This document shows positions 1-7,947 of a stretch of DNA of 19,144 nucleotides, in pieces. The stretch comes from Ramicandelaber brevisporus (Eukaryota > Kickxellomycota > Ramicandelaberales > Ramicandelaberaceae). Position 1 is the first letter of the stretch, and every line of letters starts with the position of its first letter. The notes below the pieces were generated by a model. That model did not search any database, was not told the origin of the DNA, and was given only the letters and a program-made list of their open reading frames with translations. Made by a program: the position numbers and the translations under genes. The DNA lies in contig MU602981.1 of NCBI GenBank assembly GCA_025201865.1, forward strand, positions 9,040-28,183, given 5' to 3'.

Positions 1-1688
1 GCTGGTTGCATATAAACAATTTGAGCAGGCTGCTGATAGGCAGCGGGAGGAATATTGAATCCGAGCGTAGGATTGTACACTCCTGATGACACAGGTTGTT
101 GATCTTGCTGTTGCATTTGTAACGGAGGTGGCGGTGGCGGTGGAGGCGGAGGTGACTGAGGTTGATAATAAGCATTTGTAAACGATGCTGAAGATATAGC
201 TCGATTTCTATTGGCATCTGTGGCAATAGAAGTAGTGGTAACTGGCGGCTGGGCATATTGATCATATACGACATTGGCCTGAACCAATACAGGTGATTCC
301 ATCATAATTTGTTGCTGTTGCTGCTGTTGTGAGAATGAACTTGCGATAAGCGCAGCTGATGAAGGTGCCTGTGCAGCTAAAGAGCGAGGAATTGGCATCG
401 GAATAGGCGGTGTGGTCACATCCTCTACAGCGAGAGGCACTATTGTAGACCTAGCGGACACTGCAGTTGTGGCTGAGACTGGATGCTGCAATTCGGGCAA
501 GACGAAGCCACCTACATTCCCTCCAACCGTCGCCAGCGCACCCAAATCGATGTTGCTACCATAGCTACCAGCTCCACCTCCAGCTCCAGCTCCACCTCCA
601 CTGTTGATAGTGTATGATGTCGCTTCATTTGCTGACGAGGATCTCACTCCACCTTGGTATACATACTGGTTGTGAAGTGCATATTGTTGCTGAGGCTGCT
701 GTTGTTGCAGAGACTGAGCGATGCTGAGAGGAGGCACTAGTCCCATTGTCATTCCGCCATAATAGGGGTCAATAGAAGCAGACGCAACAACAGGGCTGCC
801 GCGCTCGTTTGCACTGAGTGATGGTTGCACTGCAGGAATGTACTGTCTGGTGAGTGGGACTGCTGCGGCGATTTGAGGTGACTGTCTGAGTTGATGCTGC
901 TGACCTGCAGAAGTTTGAATTGACCCGGGGGCTGAGTTGACCGTCGCAACTATATTGCTTATTGATGTTGTTGCTGTTGTTGCTGCTGCTGATGTTGTTG
1001 TACCCGCGAATGTTGTTAAAGTGGCCGAAGGCGGCGAAGATGAACCACGTGCTCTGCTAGACGCTGCCTGACTCGCATCGACCGGCAGAATAGACTCATC
1101 GAAACCACCCAGTGGCCTTCTGTTTCTGCGTCTACCGCCAGGAGGAGTATAGGTAAATTCAAGATAGATATCACCGACAATATCAGCAGCGTCGGCATTG
1201 TCAACACTTCCATACAGTTTAAACCAGCCATCCATTTCCTCATCTTCGTAAAGCTTGTTTAATGGTATCCGCGCTTGGCCCATTTGATGAGTGCTTGTTC
1301 TATCTTGATCATATATCTCCACCAGCAGCTGATGATGGCGAGGCCTGTCCACATGAGAGGACGACATGCTTACTTCAAATGTAATCTTTTCTTTCCACTG
1401 AGGCTCTGCTGTAGCATCTCGTGCAACTCTAGTGCGCTTCGCTTGGCTCCCAAATGACAGCTTGAGATATGGATTCAGACGGCCCGATGAATGCGAGCTG
1501 ATAATCCTGCGGCCGCTCAGAATGTTGATTGATAGCTTGCCCTTTGGACGAAGATTACTGCTGTTGGTCGTCTTAATACTGCTGGCTGTCGTTGTTGCTG
1601 AGGTTGGAGTTGCGCCGTCATCAGAACTTCCTGTTGAAGCCGTTGCAGCTGCAGCCACGTTGCCATTACTACCCGACGCGGCAGCCAT
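1..1688 (-). CDS. C2-domain protein with long Q/P/S-rich tail, cut by the window edge
   Basis: An open frame runs from an ATG at 1688 to the left edge without a stop, giving 562 codons with the C-terminus missing. Residues 1-48 are Ala/Ser/Thr-rich. A C2 domain spans about 50-183: it opens with GKLSINIL, continues through SGRLNPYLKLSFG and the strand LLVEIYDQDR (about 121-130), and ends near YLEFTYTPPG. The usual first-loop Asp before Pro-Tyr is Asn72, while D127 and D129 of the third loop are present, so a full Ca2+ site is doubtful. The rest is low-complexity: Gln runs, Gly/Ala stretches, and a nine-Pro run near 512-522 that could bind SH3 or WW domains. An N-terminal C2 followed by a Pro-rich tail resembles fungal cytokinesis proteins of the Inn1/Fic1 kind. 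That is a suggestion from architecture only. The domain call is firm and the cellular role is not known. Confidence 0.8.
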   Translation of the reverse strand, partial: MAAASGSNGNVAAAATASTGSSDDGATPTSATTTASSIKTTNSSNLRPKGKLSINILSGRRIISSHSSGRLNPYLKLSFGSQAKRTRVARDATAEPQWKEKITFEVSMSSSHVDRPRHHQLLVEIYDQDRTSTHQMGQARIPLNKLYEDEEMDGWFKLYGSVDNADAADIVGDIYLEFTYTPPGGRRRNRRPLGGFDESILPVDASQAASSRARGSSSPPSATLTTFAGTTTSAAATTATTSISNIVATVNSAPGSIQTSAGQQHQLRQSPQIAAAVPLTRQYIPAVQPSLSANERGSPVVASASIDPYYGGMTMGLVPPLSIAQSLQQQQPQQQYALHNQYVYQGGVRSSSANEATSYTINSGGGAGAGGGAGSYGSNIDLGALATVGGNVGGFVLPELQHPVSATTAVSARSTIVPLAVEDVTTPPIPMPIPRSLAAQAPSSAALIASSFSQQQQQQQIMMESPVLVQANVVYDQYAQPPVTTTSIATDANRNRAISSASFTNAYYQPQSPPPPPPPPPPLQMQQQDQQPVSSGVYNPTLGFNIPPAAYQQPAQIVYMQP

Positions 1689-1765
1689 CTGTTTGCTGCC
1701 GTCTCTCTTTTTTTGTATTTATATGAGAGGAGAAGATGAAAGCTGGAGAACGAACACGAGTGTGT

Positions 1766-1797
1766 GAGAGTGGGAGAGTGGGAGAGTGGGAGAGCGG
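1766..1797. repeat. 8-bp minisatellite GAGAGTGG x4
   Basis: Four adjacent 8-bp units are visible; the last carries one change (GAGAGCGG). The repeat lies in the upstream region of the C2-domain gene, so it may sit in its 5' leader or promoter. Confidence 0.9.
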
Positions 1798-2151
1798 TGT
1801 AGGTGTATGTGTAGGTGGCTTGCTTGCTTGCTTTTCTTTTTGTCAGACAGTCAATGGAATGGAATGAATTGCGAGAACAACCCACGCGTCCGCTCTTCTC
1901 TTATGAACCAAAAAAGACACCAAAGAAAACGCACAAACGCAAGTAGGAAGGATGCGCGACGCACAAAGGGTGCTTGAGCGCAACAAACGGGAAAGTATTG
2001 GCTGTTTGACTACAACGGCTGCACCCAACAAAGCTGGCCAAGACTGATGACATCACCCAGTATCAGAATACTTGCCGAATGGCCAATGCGCTAACAAGTC
2101 TCCAAATGCCAAATGACATTCGTGCAAGTCTCATCGTGCTTGAGCTGTAGC

Positions 2152-2162
2152 TTTATTTAAAA
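2152..2162 (+). promoter_or_regulatory. TATA-like element upstream of DPH7
   Basis: The AT run TTTATTTAAAA ends 42 bp before the DPH7 start codon, the only such run close to it. A similar TTATTTAAA occurs at 9769-9777 upstream of the first tyrosinase. This is a sequence-only call with no transcription start known. Confidence 0.35.
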
Positions 2163-2204
2163 CAAGCAGTCCGAAAATACCGACAGTTTCAAAACGTTTC
2201 AACA

Positions 2205-3317
2205 ATGAGCGAGGTTGTCAGCCAGAGATCGCTACACAGTGTTGACACAGTGTACAGCGCGTGTGCCCTCGAGTTCTGCCCTCACGAGGGCTATCGAGAT
2301 CTCGCTGCATGTGGCCTGTATCAGCTGGTCGACGGCACAACACAAACGCGCACTGGCCGACTGCTCCTCTATCAAGTATCGAAGCCGCCAAACGCGCAGC
2401 TGGCTGAAAAGAGCAGACGCGATGCAGCTGCCATTCTCGACGTCGAGTGGTCTCATCATACAAAGGTTGATGGCAAGCCGACTTTGGTCCAAGCTGGCGC
2501 AGATGGCAATGCCGAACTGCTGGCTGTCTCTCGATCAGACAGCAGTGACAACATTGATATCAGCCATGTGATGACATTGAAGGACGATGACTTGGCGGAC
2601 GGTGTGCTATGTCTATCAGCTAGATGGTCAGACAGAGTCAAGTCGGCTTCCAATGGCGATTCACGCATCTTAGCAACATACAGCGACGGAAGTGCCAAGA
2701 TATTCCAGCCATTTGCAGCCGGAAACTCGACACAGCCCGTGATATCATGGGATGCACATGGTCCAGCCGAGGCTTGGGTTAGTGGATTCGACTATTGGAA
2801 TGACAACGTCGTGTACACCGGCGGCGACGACGTCTCTTTCAATGTGTGGGATCTACGTACCGATCCATCTGCAGGCTCTCAAGTCGAGGCTGTTGAAGTA
2901 TCCCGGCGAAACAAGAAGGCCCATGATGCTGGCGTTACAGCCATTCAATCGCACCATCTCCGAGAGCACATTCTGGCCACCGGCAGCTACGACGAGCGTG
3001 TGCTGATTTGGGACATTCGTAACCTGGCACGGGCATTAACAACTAGCGCGGATGTATCAGTTGGCGGTGGAGTCTGGCGACTCAAATGGCATCCAACACA
3101 GCCACATGCTCTTGCCGTTGCTGCCATGTACAATGGATTCCACATTCTTCACGTTGAAGATGATGGTTCCTGGCGAAGAACCAATGAGTTCATGGAGCAT
3201 TCTTCGATTGCTTATGGCATTGACTGGTCTTACGATGCATCAGACCCGTCCAAGTCACTTGTATCATCATGCTCGTTCTATGACCACATCTGCCATCTAT
3301 GGGAAGCCCACATTTGA
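2205..3317 (+). CDS. DPH7: Diphthine methyltransferase/methylesterase, WD40 protein DPH7
   Basis: 370 residues, intronless. In the family (yeast Rrt2/YBR246W, human WDR85/DPH7) this WD40 propeller demethylates methylated diphthine on elongation factor 2, letting the final amidation of diphthamide proceed in the cytosol. Family hallmarks seen here are the N-terminal SVDTVYSACALEFCP followed by AACGLYQL, the blade GGDDVSFNVWDLRT (about 206-219), the blade GSYDERVLIWDIRN (about 255-270), GGGVWRLKWHP (about 286-296), and the C-terminal SCSFYDHICHLW. The ATG sits in AACAATGAG, and the next in-frame Met would remove the conserved N-terminus, so this start is preferred. Length matches the family. 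The 3' end converges on the small complex I gene with 105 bp between stops. Confidence 0.95.
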   Translation: MSEVVSQRSLHSVDTVYSACALEFCPHEGYRDLAACGLYQLVDGTTQTRTGRLLLYQVSKPPNAQLAEKSRRDAAAILDVEWSHHTKVDGKPTLVQAGADGNAELLAVSRSDSSDNIDISHVMTLKDDDLADGVLCLSARWSDRVKSASNGDSRILATYSDGSAKIFQPFAAGNSTQPVISWDAHGPAEAWVSGFDYWNDNVVYTGGDDVSFNVWDLRTDPSAGSQVEAVEVSRRNKKAHDAGVTAIQSHHLREHILATGSYDERVLIWDIRNLARALTTSADVSVGGGVWRLKWHPTQPHALAVAAMYNGFHILHVEDDGSWRRTNEFMEHSSIAYGIDWSYDASDPSKSLVSSCSFYDHICHLWEAHI

Positions 3318-3422
3318 AACAAAAAAATCAACCTAGTCATTAGAAGCTTCTTTCTTTCAACTAAAAAAAGAGAAAATAGAGGGAAGAGAGAAGAGAAGAG
3401 AACAGGCTGTACAATGTATGCT

Positions 3423-3680
3423 TTAGTGAGCAGAGGCAGCCTGCTTCGCGTCGCTTTCGCCGTGCTTTTCGTGTGCGTGTCCGTGTCCGTGGCCATGTCC
3501 GTGATGGTCCCATGGATGGCGCCAGCCGAGCAGAACTGGGCCGTCCTCCTTAGCTCTATACATGATCCAAAGCCACATGGTGGCGCCGAGGAGCTTTGAC
3601 CAGAAGCGATGCTGGAAGGCAACGCGTGGTGGGTGGTAGTTGAATCTACTCGGGAACTCGTGATGTCCGTGGCCGCCCAT
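3423..3680 (-). CDS. NDUFB2: NDUFB2 (AGGG)-like accessory subunit of mitochondrial complex I
   Basis: An 85-residue protein. It begins MGGHGHHEF, has one short hydrophobic helix (FWSKLLGATMWLWIMYRAK), then EDGPVLLGWRHPWDHH and a His/Gly tail. The pattern of basic N-terminus, MWxWI(L/M)YRAKxDGP, LGWRHPW and His-rich end is that of the NDUFB2/AGGG family as I recall it, especially the plant form; the animal form has MWFWILWRF at the same place. In complex I this subunit sits in the distal membrane arm, inner mitochondrial membrane, with a structural role. No separate presequence is visible, as expected for the short form. A longer overlapping frame on the same strand in another register (3278-3754) is judged a shadow. 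Assignment rests on one short motif, so moderately sure. Confidence 0.75.
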   Translation of the reverse strand: MGGHGHHEFPSRFNYHPPRVAFQHRFWSKLLGATMWLWIMYRAKEDGPVLLGWRHPWDHHGHGHGHGHAHEKHGESDAKQAASAH

Positions 3681-3872
3681 GCTGATAGATCGAGGTCGTT
3701 GCTATCGTCGTCTTCGTCGTCGTTGTCGTCGTTGTGATGAGGTCGGACAGACAAAAAAAAGTTTTGGTTGAGATTTCCAAACGATAAAGCAAAAGCAACA
3801 GTAAAAGCAAAAGTAACAGCAAAAGTAACAGCAAAAGTAACAGCAGCAGCCGTGACAACTTGACTTGATCAG
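3681..3872. promoter_or_regulatory. Divergent promoter region shared by NDUFB2-like and PPR genes
   Basis: 192 bp between two divergent start codons, both for predicted mitochondrial proteins. It contains a CGTCGT/TTGTCG triplet-rich patch at about 3706-3738 and a roughly 12-bp tandem repeat at 3788-3849. A shared bidirectional promoter would allow co-expression. That is inferred from spacing only. Confidence 0.45.
3788..3849. repeat. About 12-bp tandem repeat AGCAAAAGTAAC
   Basis: Successive units AGCAAAAGCAAC, then AGTAAA/AGCAAAAGTAAC variants, then two clean AGCAAAAGTAAC units and AGCAGC at the end. It lies directly before the PPR gene ATG and is likely in its 5' leader. On the minus strand it produces an artefactual poly-Leu frame. 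Confidence 0.85.
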
Positions 3873-5531
3873 ATGAAGCTGCCGCTGCTTGTCCGACCAG
3901 TGACGAACTTGACGAAGCAGCTGCTACCAGCGCAGCGATTCAACAGTGTCCGAGCAGCCAGCACTCGAGCACCCAGATCTGCTCCTTTTAATCGAGCCAG
4001 ATCAAGCGAGCAGGGCTTTTCGGCCAAGCGAACCAGCAACAGCGGTCGAAGTGACAAGCGTGACAACAGCAGCAACAAAGCCAGAGAGAGCTCTACAAAC
4101 GATGCCGCTGGTCATGATGGAGATAAGCCTAGAGTTCGATACAAGGGTCCATTGAATCCTTACATTCTTGCCCAAAAAGTTACAAAGCACTCCAATACAA
4201 AGCCAACCGCTGTGATTGAAGCGGCGGATATGGTCAAGAGCTCTCCCATTTCAGCACAATCGACACCAGTCTGGAATCATTTGCTGGCAGAGTGTGCGCA
4301 GCGCGGCATGCTTACCAGAGCAATCAAGCTGTTTAGCGACATGCGGAAACGTGGATTCAAGCCCAACAGCCAATCATTGTCTCATCTGCTTGGAGCGTGT
4401 GCAAACAGTACGTCTCCAGTGGCTCGACGAACTGCACTGCGACTCTACAAGATGTTTGGTGGTAATCCGCCGGATGTGCTCATGCATGGCAAGAATCTGC
4501 TATACAATGACGGTGCATCATTGCCGAATCGATTGAAGCAGAAGCTGGAAAGCGCAAAGAGCGAAGATGAGAAAGAGGCTGCTTACGACCTGATGGATGA
4601 CGAGTATCTGGATGTTGAGAACTTTGCTGAGATGCGCAGCTGGCCCGTTTCAGTTTCCATTCTGCATTTCAACGCTCTACTCAAAGTGTTTGTGTCGCAT
4701 GGTGACTTGGACCGTGCAATGGCAGCATTCCACACAATGCCGCGCAGTGGACCAATGGCCCCCGACGCTGCCACCTATACAATGCTGATGCAAGCACACT
4801 TACGGTCGTCAACAGCACCTCCAGCCCAAGAGTCTCGGAATCGAGCTGAGCAGTATATGACGCCTGAGCAGAAGGACCAGAAGGCTCGGCTCAAGGCCAT
4901 CACTGCCATTTGGTCCGCCATGGTAACCGACGCCGAAAACCGTCGAAGCCAGCACCTGGAAGGCCAGTTATCGACAACTCCGCCTCTCATCCTCGATGCA
5001 CACGCCATTGGGGCCATACTGCAAGCGTATCGTAACCTGGGCTGGAAACCTGCGATTAAGCGCCAGGGTGTGGCGATTGCCGAGAAAATGTACGGCATAA
5101 CCCAGGAAGTTCCTGAAAATGGAACGCCTGAGCAGCTGCAGGAACGTGGCTGTGGCCACCCGTGCCTTGCTGTAGACGAATCAGCCATGGCCACGCTTCG
5201 CCAGCTGACCAACCCAATGGCCAACTCAGTGAGTCCATTGGACGGTGTCCGATACGAAGAAGATGGTGAAATCAAGCGGCGGCCAGTTGAGCTGGGCAAG
5301 AACCGCTTTGCTGTTACCTACGGCTTGCCATTCAACCATCGCAGTATGGATCTTATACTGACGTTGTGCGAGGCTACCGGAGACACTCGTAAAGGAATCC
5401 GGTTCTGGCGATTGGCACCAAAGTTGTTCCCGTCGTATACACCCACTCTATCGAACATTGCAGTTTACACAGCAACGCTGGTAAAGCGCCACACTGATCT
5501 CGTTAGACAAGCACATAAATCTAGCCAATGA
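3873..5531 (+). CDS. Mitochondrial pentatricopeptide repeat (PPR) protein
   Basis: 552 residues, intronless. The first 35 or so residues are rich in Arg, Ser, Thr and Leu and lack acidic residues, as in mitochondrial targeting peptides. A Ser/Arg/Asn-rich linker follows to about residue 95. A clear PPR lies at about 132-167 (WNHLLAECAQRGMLTRAIKL, then FSDMRKRGFKPN) and a second at about 262-300 (HFNALLKVFVSHGDLDRAM, ending MAPDAATYTMLMQAH). The segment around 470-520 looks helical and may hold degenerate repeats. PPR proteins bind organellar RNA one base per repeat and act in mitochondrial RNA stability, processing or translation; which transcript is served cannot be told here. It diverges from the complex I subunit gene and converges with 78 bp on the lipid enzyme gene. 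I cannot name a yeast orthologue. Confidence 0.8.
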   Translation: MKLPLLVRPVTNLTKQLLPAQRFNSVRAASTRAPRSAPFNRARSSEQGFSAKRTSNSGRSDKRDNSSNKARESSTNDAAGHDGDKPRVRYKGPLNPYILAQKVTKHSNTKPTAVIEAADMVKSSPISAQSTPVWNHLLAECAQRGMLTRAIKLFSDMRKRGFKPNSQSLSHLLGACANSTSPVARRTALRLYKMFGGNPPDVLMHGKNLLYNDGASLPNRLKQKLESAKSEDEKEAAYDLMDDEYLDVENFAEMRSWPVSVSILHFNALLKVFVSHGDLDRAMAAFHTMPRSGPMAPDAATYTMLMQAHLRSSTAPPAQESRNRAEQYMTPEQKDQKARLKAITAIWSAMVTDAENRRSQHLEGQLSTTPPLILDAHAIGAILQAYRNLGWKPAIKRQGVAIAEKMYGITQEVPENGTPEQLQERGCGHPCLAVDESAMATLRQLTNPMANSVSPLDGVRYEEDGEIKRRPVELGKNRFAVTYGLPFNHRSMDLILTLCEATGDTRKGIRFWRLAPKLFPSYTPTLSNIAVYTATLVKRHTDLVRQAHKSSQ

Positions 5532-5593
5532 TAAACTACTAAATGCATAATGTATCAAATATTTATATATTCTTTTTGCTTTTACATTTACTC

Positions 5594-5599
5594 TTTATT
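5594..5599 (-). terminator. AATAAA polyadenylation-type signal for the SMS-like gene
   Basis: AATAAA on the minus strand begins 11 nt past the stop codon at 5610, inside the 78-bp convergent spacer. It would also place this transcript's 3' end close to, or overlapping, that of the PPR gene. Confidence 0.4.
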
Positions 5600-5609
5600 A
5601 GTGATTACT

Positions 5610-6926
5610 TTAAGACATTGATGAAACTGGTTTAGATGTAGTGGGAGAAGCAAGAGGGGAAGAGTTGGCAGTTCGTCGCTGAAGGGAATCGGAACCGTCA
5701 TCAGCTACGGCTGTGACCTCAATGGCGATAGGCCGCTCAATGAAGTAAGGATCTAGGATGCGGTCGGTGCTCAATGCGGAGACCGTCCTGCGAACATCCA
5801 CCATTGGGAACGCAGAGGACTTGGCTAAAGAGATACTGCTTGGCTGATCTCGCCTATGATGGCAATTGAGCCGAGCATGCATCTGGTTCAGCATTGGAAA
5901 CCTCCTAGATGGCTTGACGATGTTCGTCCATAGCGCAGAGACGGCGTACCAGTTGGCCACGGTGATGTAGAACGAGAGCAGAACATCGACGGTGTAATGT
6001 GCACGATTCGCCAGTACAACCAATGCTGCAACAATGGCCAGCAGCCACATGGCCACAGCGAACACAATCTGAATGACATGGCCAAGTCTGCTTCGTCCCC
6101 TTGCCAAGAGAGCATCGACGTCGCGTTCCTGAGCTTCACCGCCCATCTCCGATGTCAACGGCTGCCACTGCTTTGAGCCAGAAAACGCGCTGCGCAACAG
6201 ATTGTTGAATGTGATGAGACCAGGAATGTGACGATGCAGCCGAGGCGGATACGTTGTCCACACCAATGCCGAGATTACAAAGATGATGGTGTGCCCAGAG
6301 AAGATGCAGTCGCCGCATCGATGCAATGTAAATGTAGTCAATAAGTCGGATTCCACAAACTCGCAGCCATTTCGTGGATCAGGCAGGGATGTGACCGCCA
6401 TAGTTGTGGATCGCATAAAGTTTGTGATACCCCACGCGGTTAATACATGAGCAAACACAAAAACCGGTTCGGGACTGATCAGGATCCAGGCAACTGTTGG
6501 AACGAGCATAGCAAAGTCAAACACATCGGTCAGGTCGAGCTGGTGGATTTCAAGCAGGACATCGTGCATTGCGTCGGGAAGTGGACGCGGATTTGCAATG
6601 GATTTGCTGCGGAATGACGCCACGTTTGCCATGACATTCATCAGGTAGTAAGAGAAAGCAAAGGCAAGAACCAGGCATGCTACCAGTATCGCAGTGCGCC
6701 GATCGACTCGATATCGCTGTGAGAGGAAGAGGAGAAGCTTTTCTTTCAGTGATAAATGTGCTGTGCTGCCATAAATGTTGCTATCAGTGTCCTTTTCCAA
6801 GTCAATGCCATCGTCGACGTGGTCAAAGTCGGTGTCACGTTGCCTTGGCCGTATCGCATATCCTCCAATCTTTTCTGCAGACTGCAGACTGTCCCGTGAA
6901 GCAATCTTTTCAGATGCTATTATCAT
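5610..6926 (-). CDS. Sphingomyelin-synthase-like (PAP2_C) ceramide head-group transferase
   Basis: 438 residues from the ATG at 6926. Known SMS-family enzymes move a phospho-head group from a phospholipid to ceramide, releasing diacylglycerol, in Golgi or plasma membrane. All four SMS signature regions can be recognised: PRPLPD (113-118; D1, PPLPD in animals), MRSTTMAVTSLPDP (from 171; D2), CGDCIFSGHT with H212 (D3), and HYTVDVLLSFY with H310 and D314 (D4). H212, H310 and D314 form the expected catalytic triad. Several hydrophobic segments fit a six-helix membrane protein with long polar N- and C-terminal tails. The frame extends 41 codons further upstream, but that part encodes poly-Leu and a His/Thr/Tyr run from a GT microsatellite, so the downstream Met is preferred. 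Head-group choice (choline, ethanolamine or inositol) cannot be read from sequence. Confidence 0.82.
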   Translation of the reverse strand: MIIASEKIASRDSLQSAEKIGGYAIRPRQRDTDFDHVDDGIDLEKDTDSNIYGSTAHLSLKEKLLLFLSQRYRVDRRTAILVACLVLAFAFSYYLMNVMANVASFRSKSIANPRPLPDAMHDVLLEIHQLDLTDVFDFAMLVPTVAWILISPEPVFVFAHVLTAWGITNFMRSTTMAVTSLPDPRNGCEFVESDLLTTFTLHRCGDCIFSGHTIIFVISALVWTTYPPRLHRHIPGLITFNNLLRSAFSGSKQWQPLTSEMGGEAQERDVDALLARGRSRLGHVIQIVFAVAMWLLAIVAALVVLANRAHYTVDVLLSFYITVANWYAVSALWTNIVKPSRRFPMLNQMHARLNCHHRRDQPSSISLAKSSAFPMVDVRRTVSALSTDRILDPYFIERPIAIEVTAVADDGSDSLQRRTANSSPLASPTTSKPVSSMS

Positions 6927-6930
6927 GGCT

Positions 6931-6975
6931 GTGTGTATGTGTATGTGTGTGTATGTGTGTGTATGTGTGTATGTG
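6931..6975. repeat. GT/GTAT microsatellite
   Basis: An alternating GTGTGTAT-type run starts four bases upstream of the chosen ATG of the SMS-like gene. It would lie in that gene's 5' leader as a CA-rich tract. Confidence 0.9.
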
Positions 6976-7729
6976 GCGGTGGCAAAGAAAAGAGCAACGT
7001 GGCTGGGCAGTGGCTTCAGGGGGAGGAGGAGAAGTAACAATAGAGACACAAATGAATCGACAAAAAGGACAGCGTGGCTATTTTTCTTTTTCTTGGAAAC
7101 ACAACCGAGATGAGATGAGGCGAGACGAGGCGAGGCGAAGCGAGATCGCTGACGCAGTGTGTCTTCAGGCTTTGAGAGTGGGGGAGGTGATAATGCAAGT
7201 GGAGGGCGTGAAGAAACAGCACTTGAAGACTGTCAAGCCGAGCGTGAAAGAAGTACAGAACGCCAGCAAACAGCGGCAGAGCTATCGGCTGGACGAGGAG
7301 GAGGAGGAGGAGAAGGAGGGGGAAATGGGGCAAACGTTTAGCCCTTTGGCGTGCGGAAATGCAGGTTGGCTGGGCTCTTCTGGTGATGTCAATGAAGGTT
7401 TGATTGGTGTATTAATAGATTGGTCGCCCGCCGATGGTGCCAGCCTAACGATGTTGACGAACGTGGTCGCTCTGTTTCGCTGTCTTTTTTCGTTTGGTTT
7501 TTCGTTATGTTGCTGGAGTTTGGTTGTTCTGTGAGAGAAGAATAGCATCGAAGGTGTGTGCGCGTGTGCCTGTGTGTGTGCAAGTGCACAGGCCGCCGAT
7601 TCTATACACTTATGCGCACGGGTTGTTGCATGATTTTTTTGTTATTCATCCGACCTTCTTGGCATCGAACACCACGACTCCGCCGATCAATTCGGACTTT
7701 GCAAATATTATATTAGTGGTCTTTCTATT

Positions 7730-7834
7730 ATGCCGAGTGCCGATCTAAAGTCGCTGCCACTCATCGAGGACGAAGCACTCTACTATTCGTTGTTCCTCTC
7801 GTTTGGTTTTAGCACTAGAGACTGGTTAAAATAG
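7730..7834 (+). CDS. Candidate 34-residue hydrophobic micro-ORF
   Basis: ATG to TAG encodes 34 residues beginning MPSADLKS, then LPLIEDEALYYSLFLSFGF and STRDWLK. Unlike the other short frames nearby it is not built from repeats, and it reads like a small acidic-then-hydrophobic peptide with one short membrane-type segment. It lies about 110 bp before the convergent stop of the Ser-rich gene, with TATACA near 7601 as a possible promoter element. The frame stays open upstream of the ATG, so it might instead be the tail of a longer reading frame or an exon. I recognise no family, and chance is a real possibility. Confidence 0.25.
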   Translation: MPSADLKSLPLIEDEALYYSLFLSFGFSTRDWLK

Positions 7835-7947
7835 AAGGATACTAAACACAACATTAAAATTAGGATGAAGGAAAACTAAATGGCAGGCAGGTGGAGGTGG
7901 AAACAGTTAGGAGCAAGGAGGGGAAAGATGGGGGGGTAGGATGGGGA

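Larger units (their letters stand above)
1689..2204. other. Divergent spacer between the C2 gene and DPH7
   Basis: About 515 bp without a supported gene. It serves as upstream DNA for both flanking genes, which are transcribed away from each other. It holds a minisatellite at 1766-1797, an 11-nt odd palindrome TGATGACATCA at 2045-2055, and an AT-rich TATA-like stretch TTTATTTAAAA at 2152-2162, about 42 bp before the DPH7 ATG. The short frames here are repeat-driven and look non-coding. Confidence 0.6.
6927..7947. other. Repeat-rich spacer, about 1 kb, with one tiny ORF candidate
   Basis: No recognisable long gene. It contains a GT/GTAT microsatellite (6931-6975), a degenerate 5-bp repeat of the GGCGA type (about 7107-7146), a GAG triplet run (about 7295-7323), and a further GT-rich patch near 7552-7587. 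The long open frames here (for example 6677-7534 on +, and Leu- or Ser-rich ones on -) come from these repeats and show no family features. The only stretch that looks protein-like is the small ORF at 7730-7834. Confidence 0.6.

Noticed and set aside
3278-3754. 158-codon minus-strand frame overlapping DPH7 and the NDUFB2-like gene
   Set aside because: It overlaps two better-supported genes in another register and is Thr/Ser/Asp-rich from triplet repeats.
4775-5299. 174-codon frame antisense to the PPR gene
   Set aside because: Cys/Ser/Arg-rich shadow of the PPR coding frame.
6677-7534. 285-codon open frame on the plus strand
   Set aside because: It overlaps the SMS-like gene antisense, then runs through GT and GAG repeats. 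It has no domain-like composition.
7650-7745. tRNA-like B box on the minus strand (GTTCGATGCC, about 7661-7670)
   Set aside because: The flanks do not form a T-stem, and no D arm, anticodon arm or acceptor stem could be drawn.
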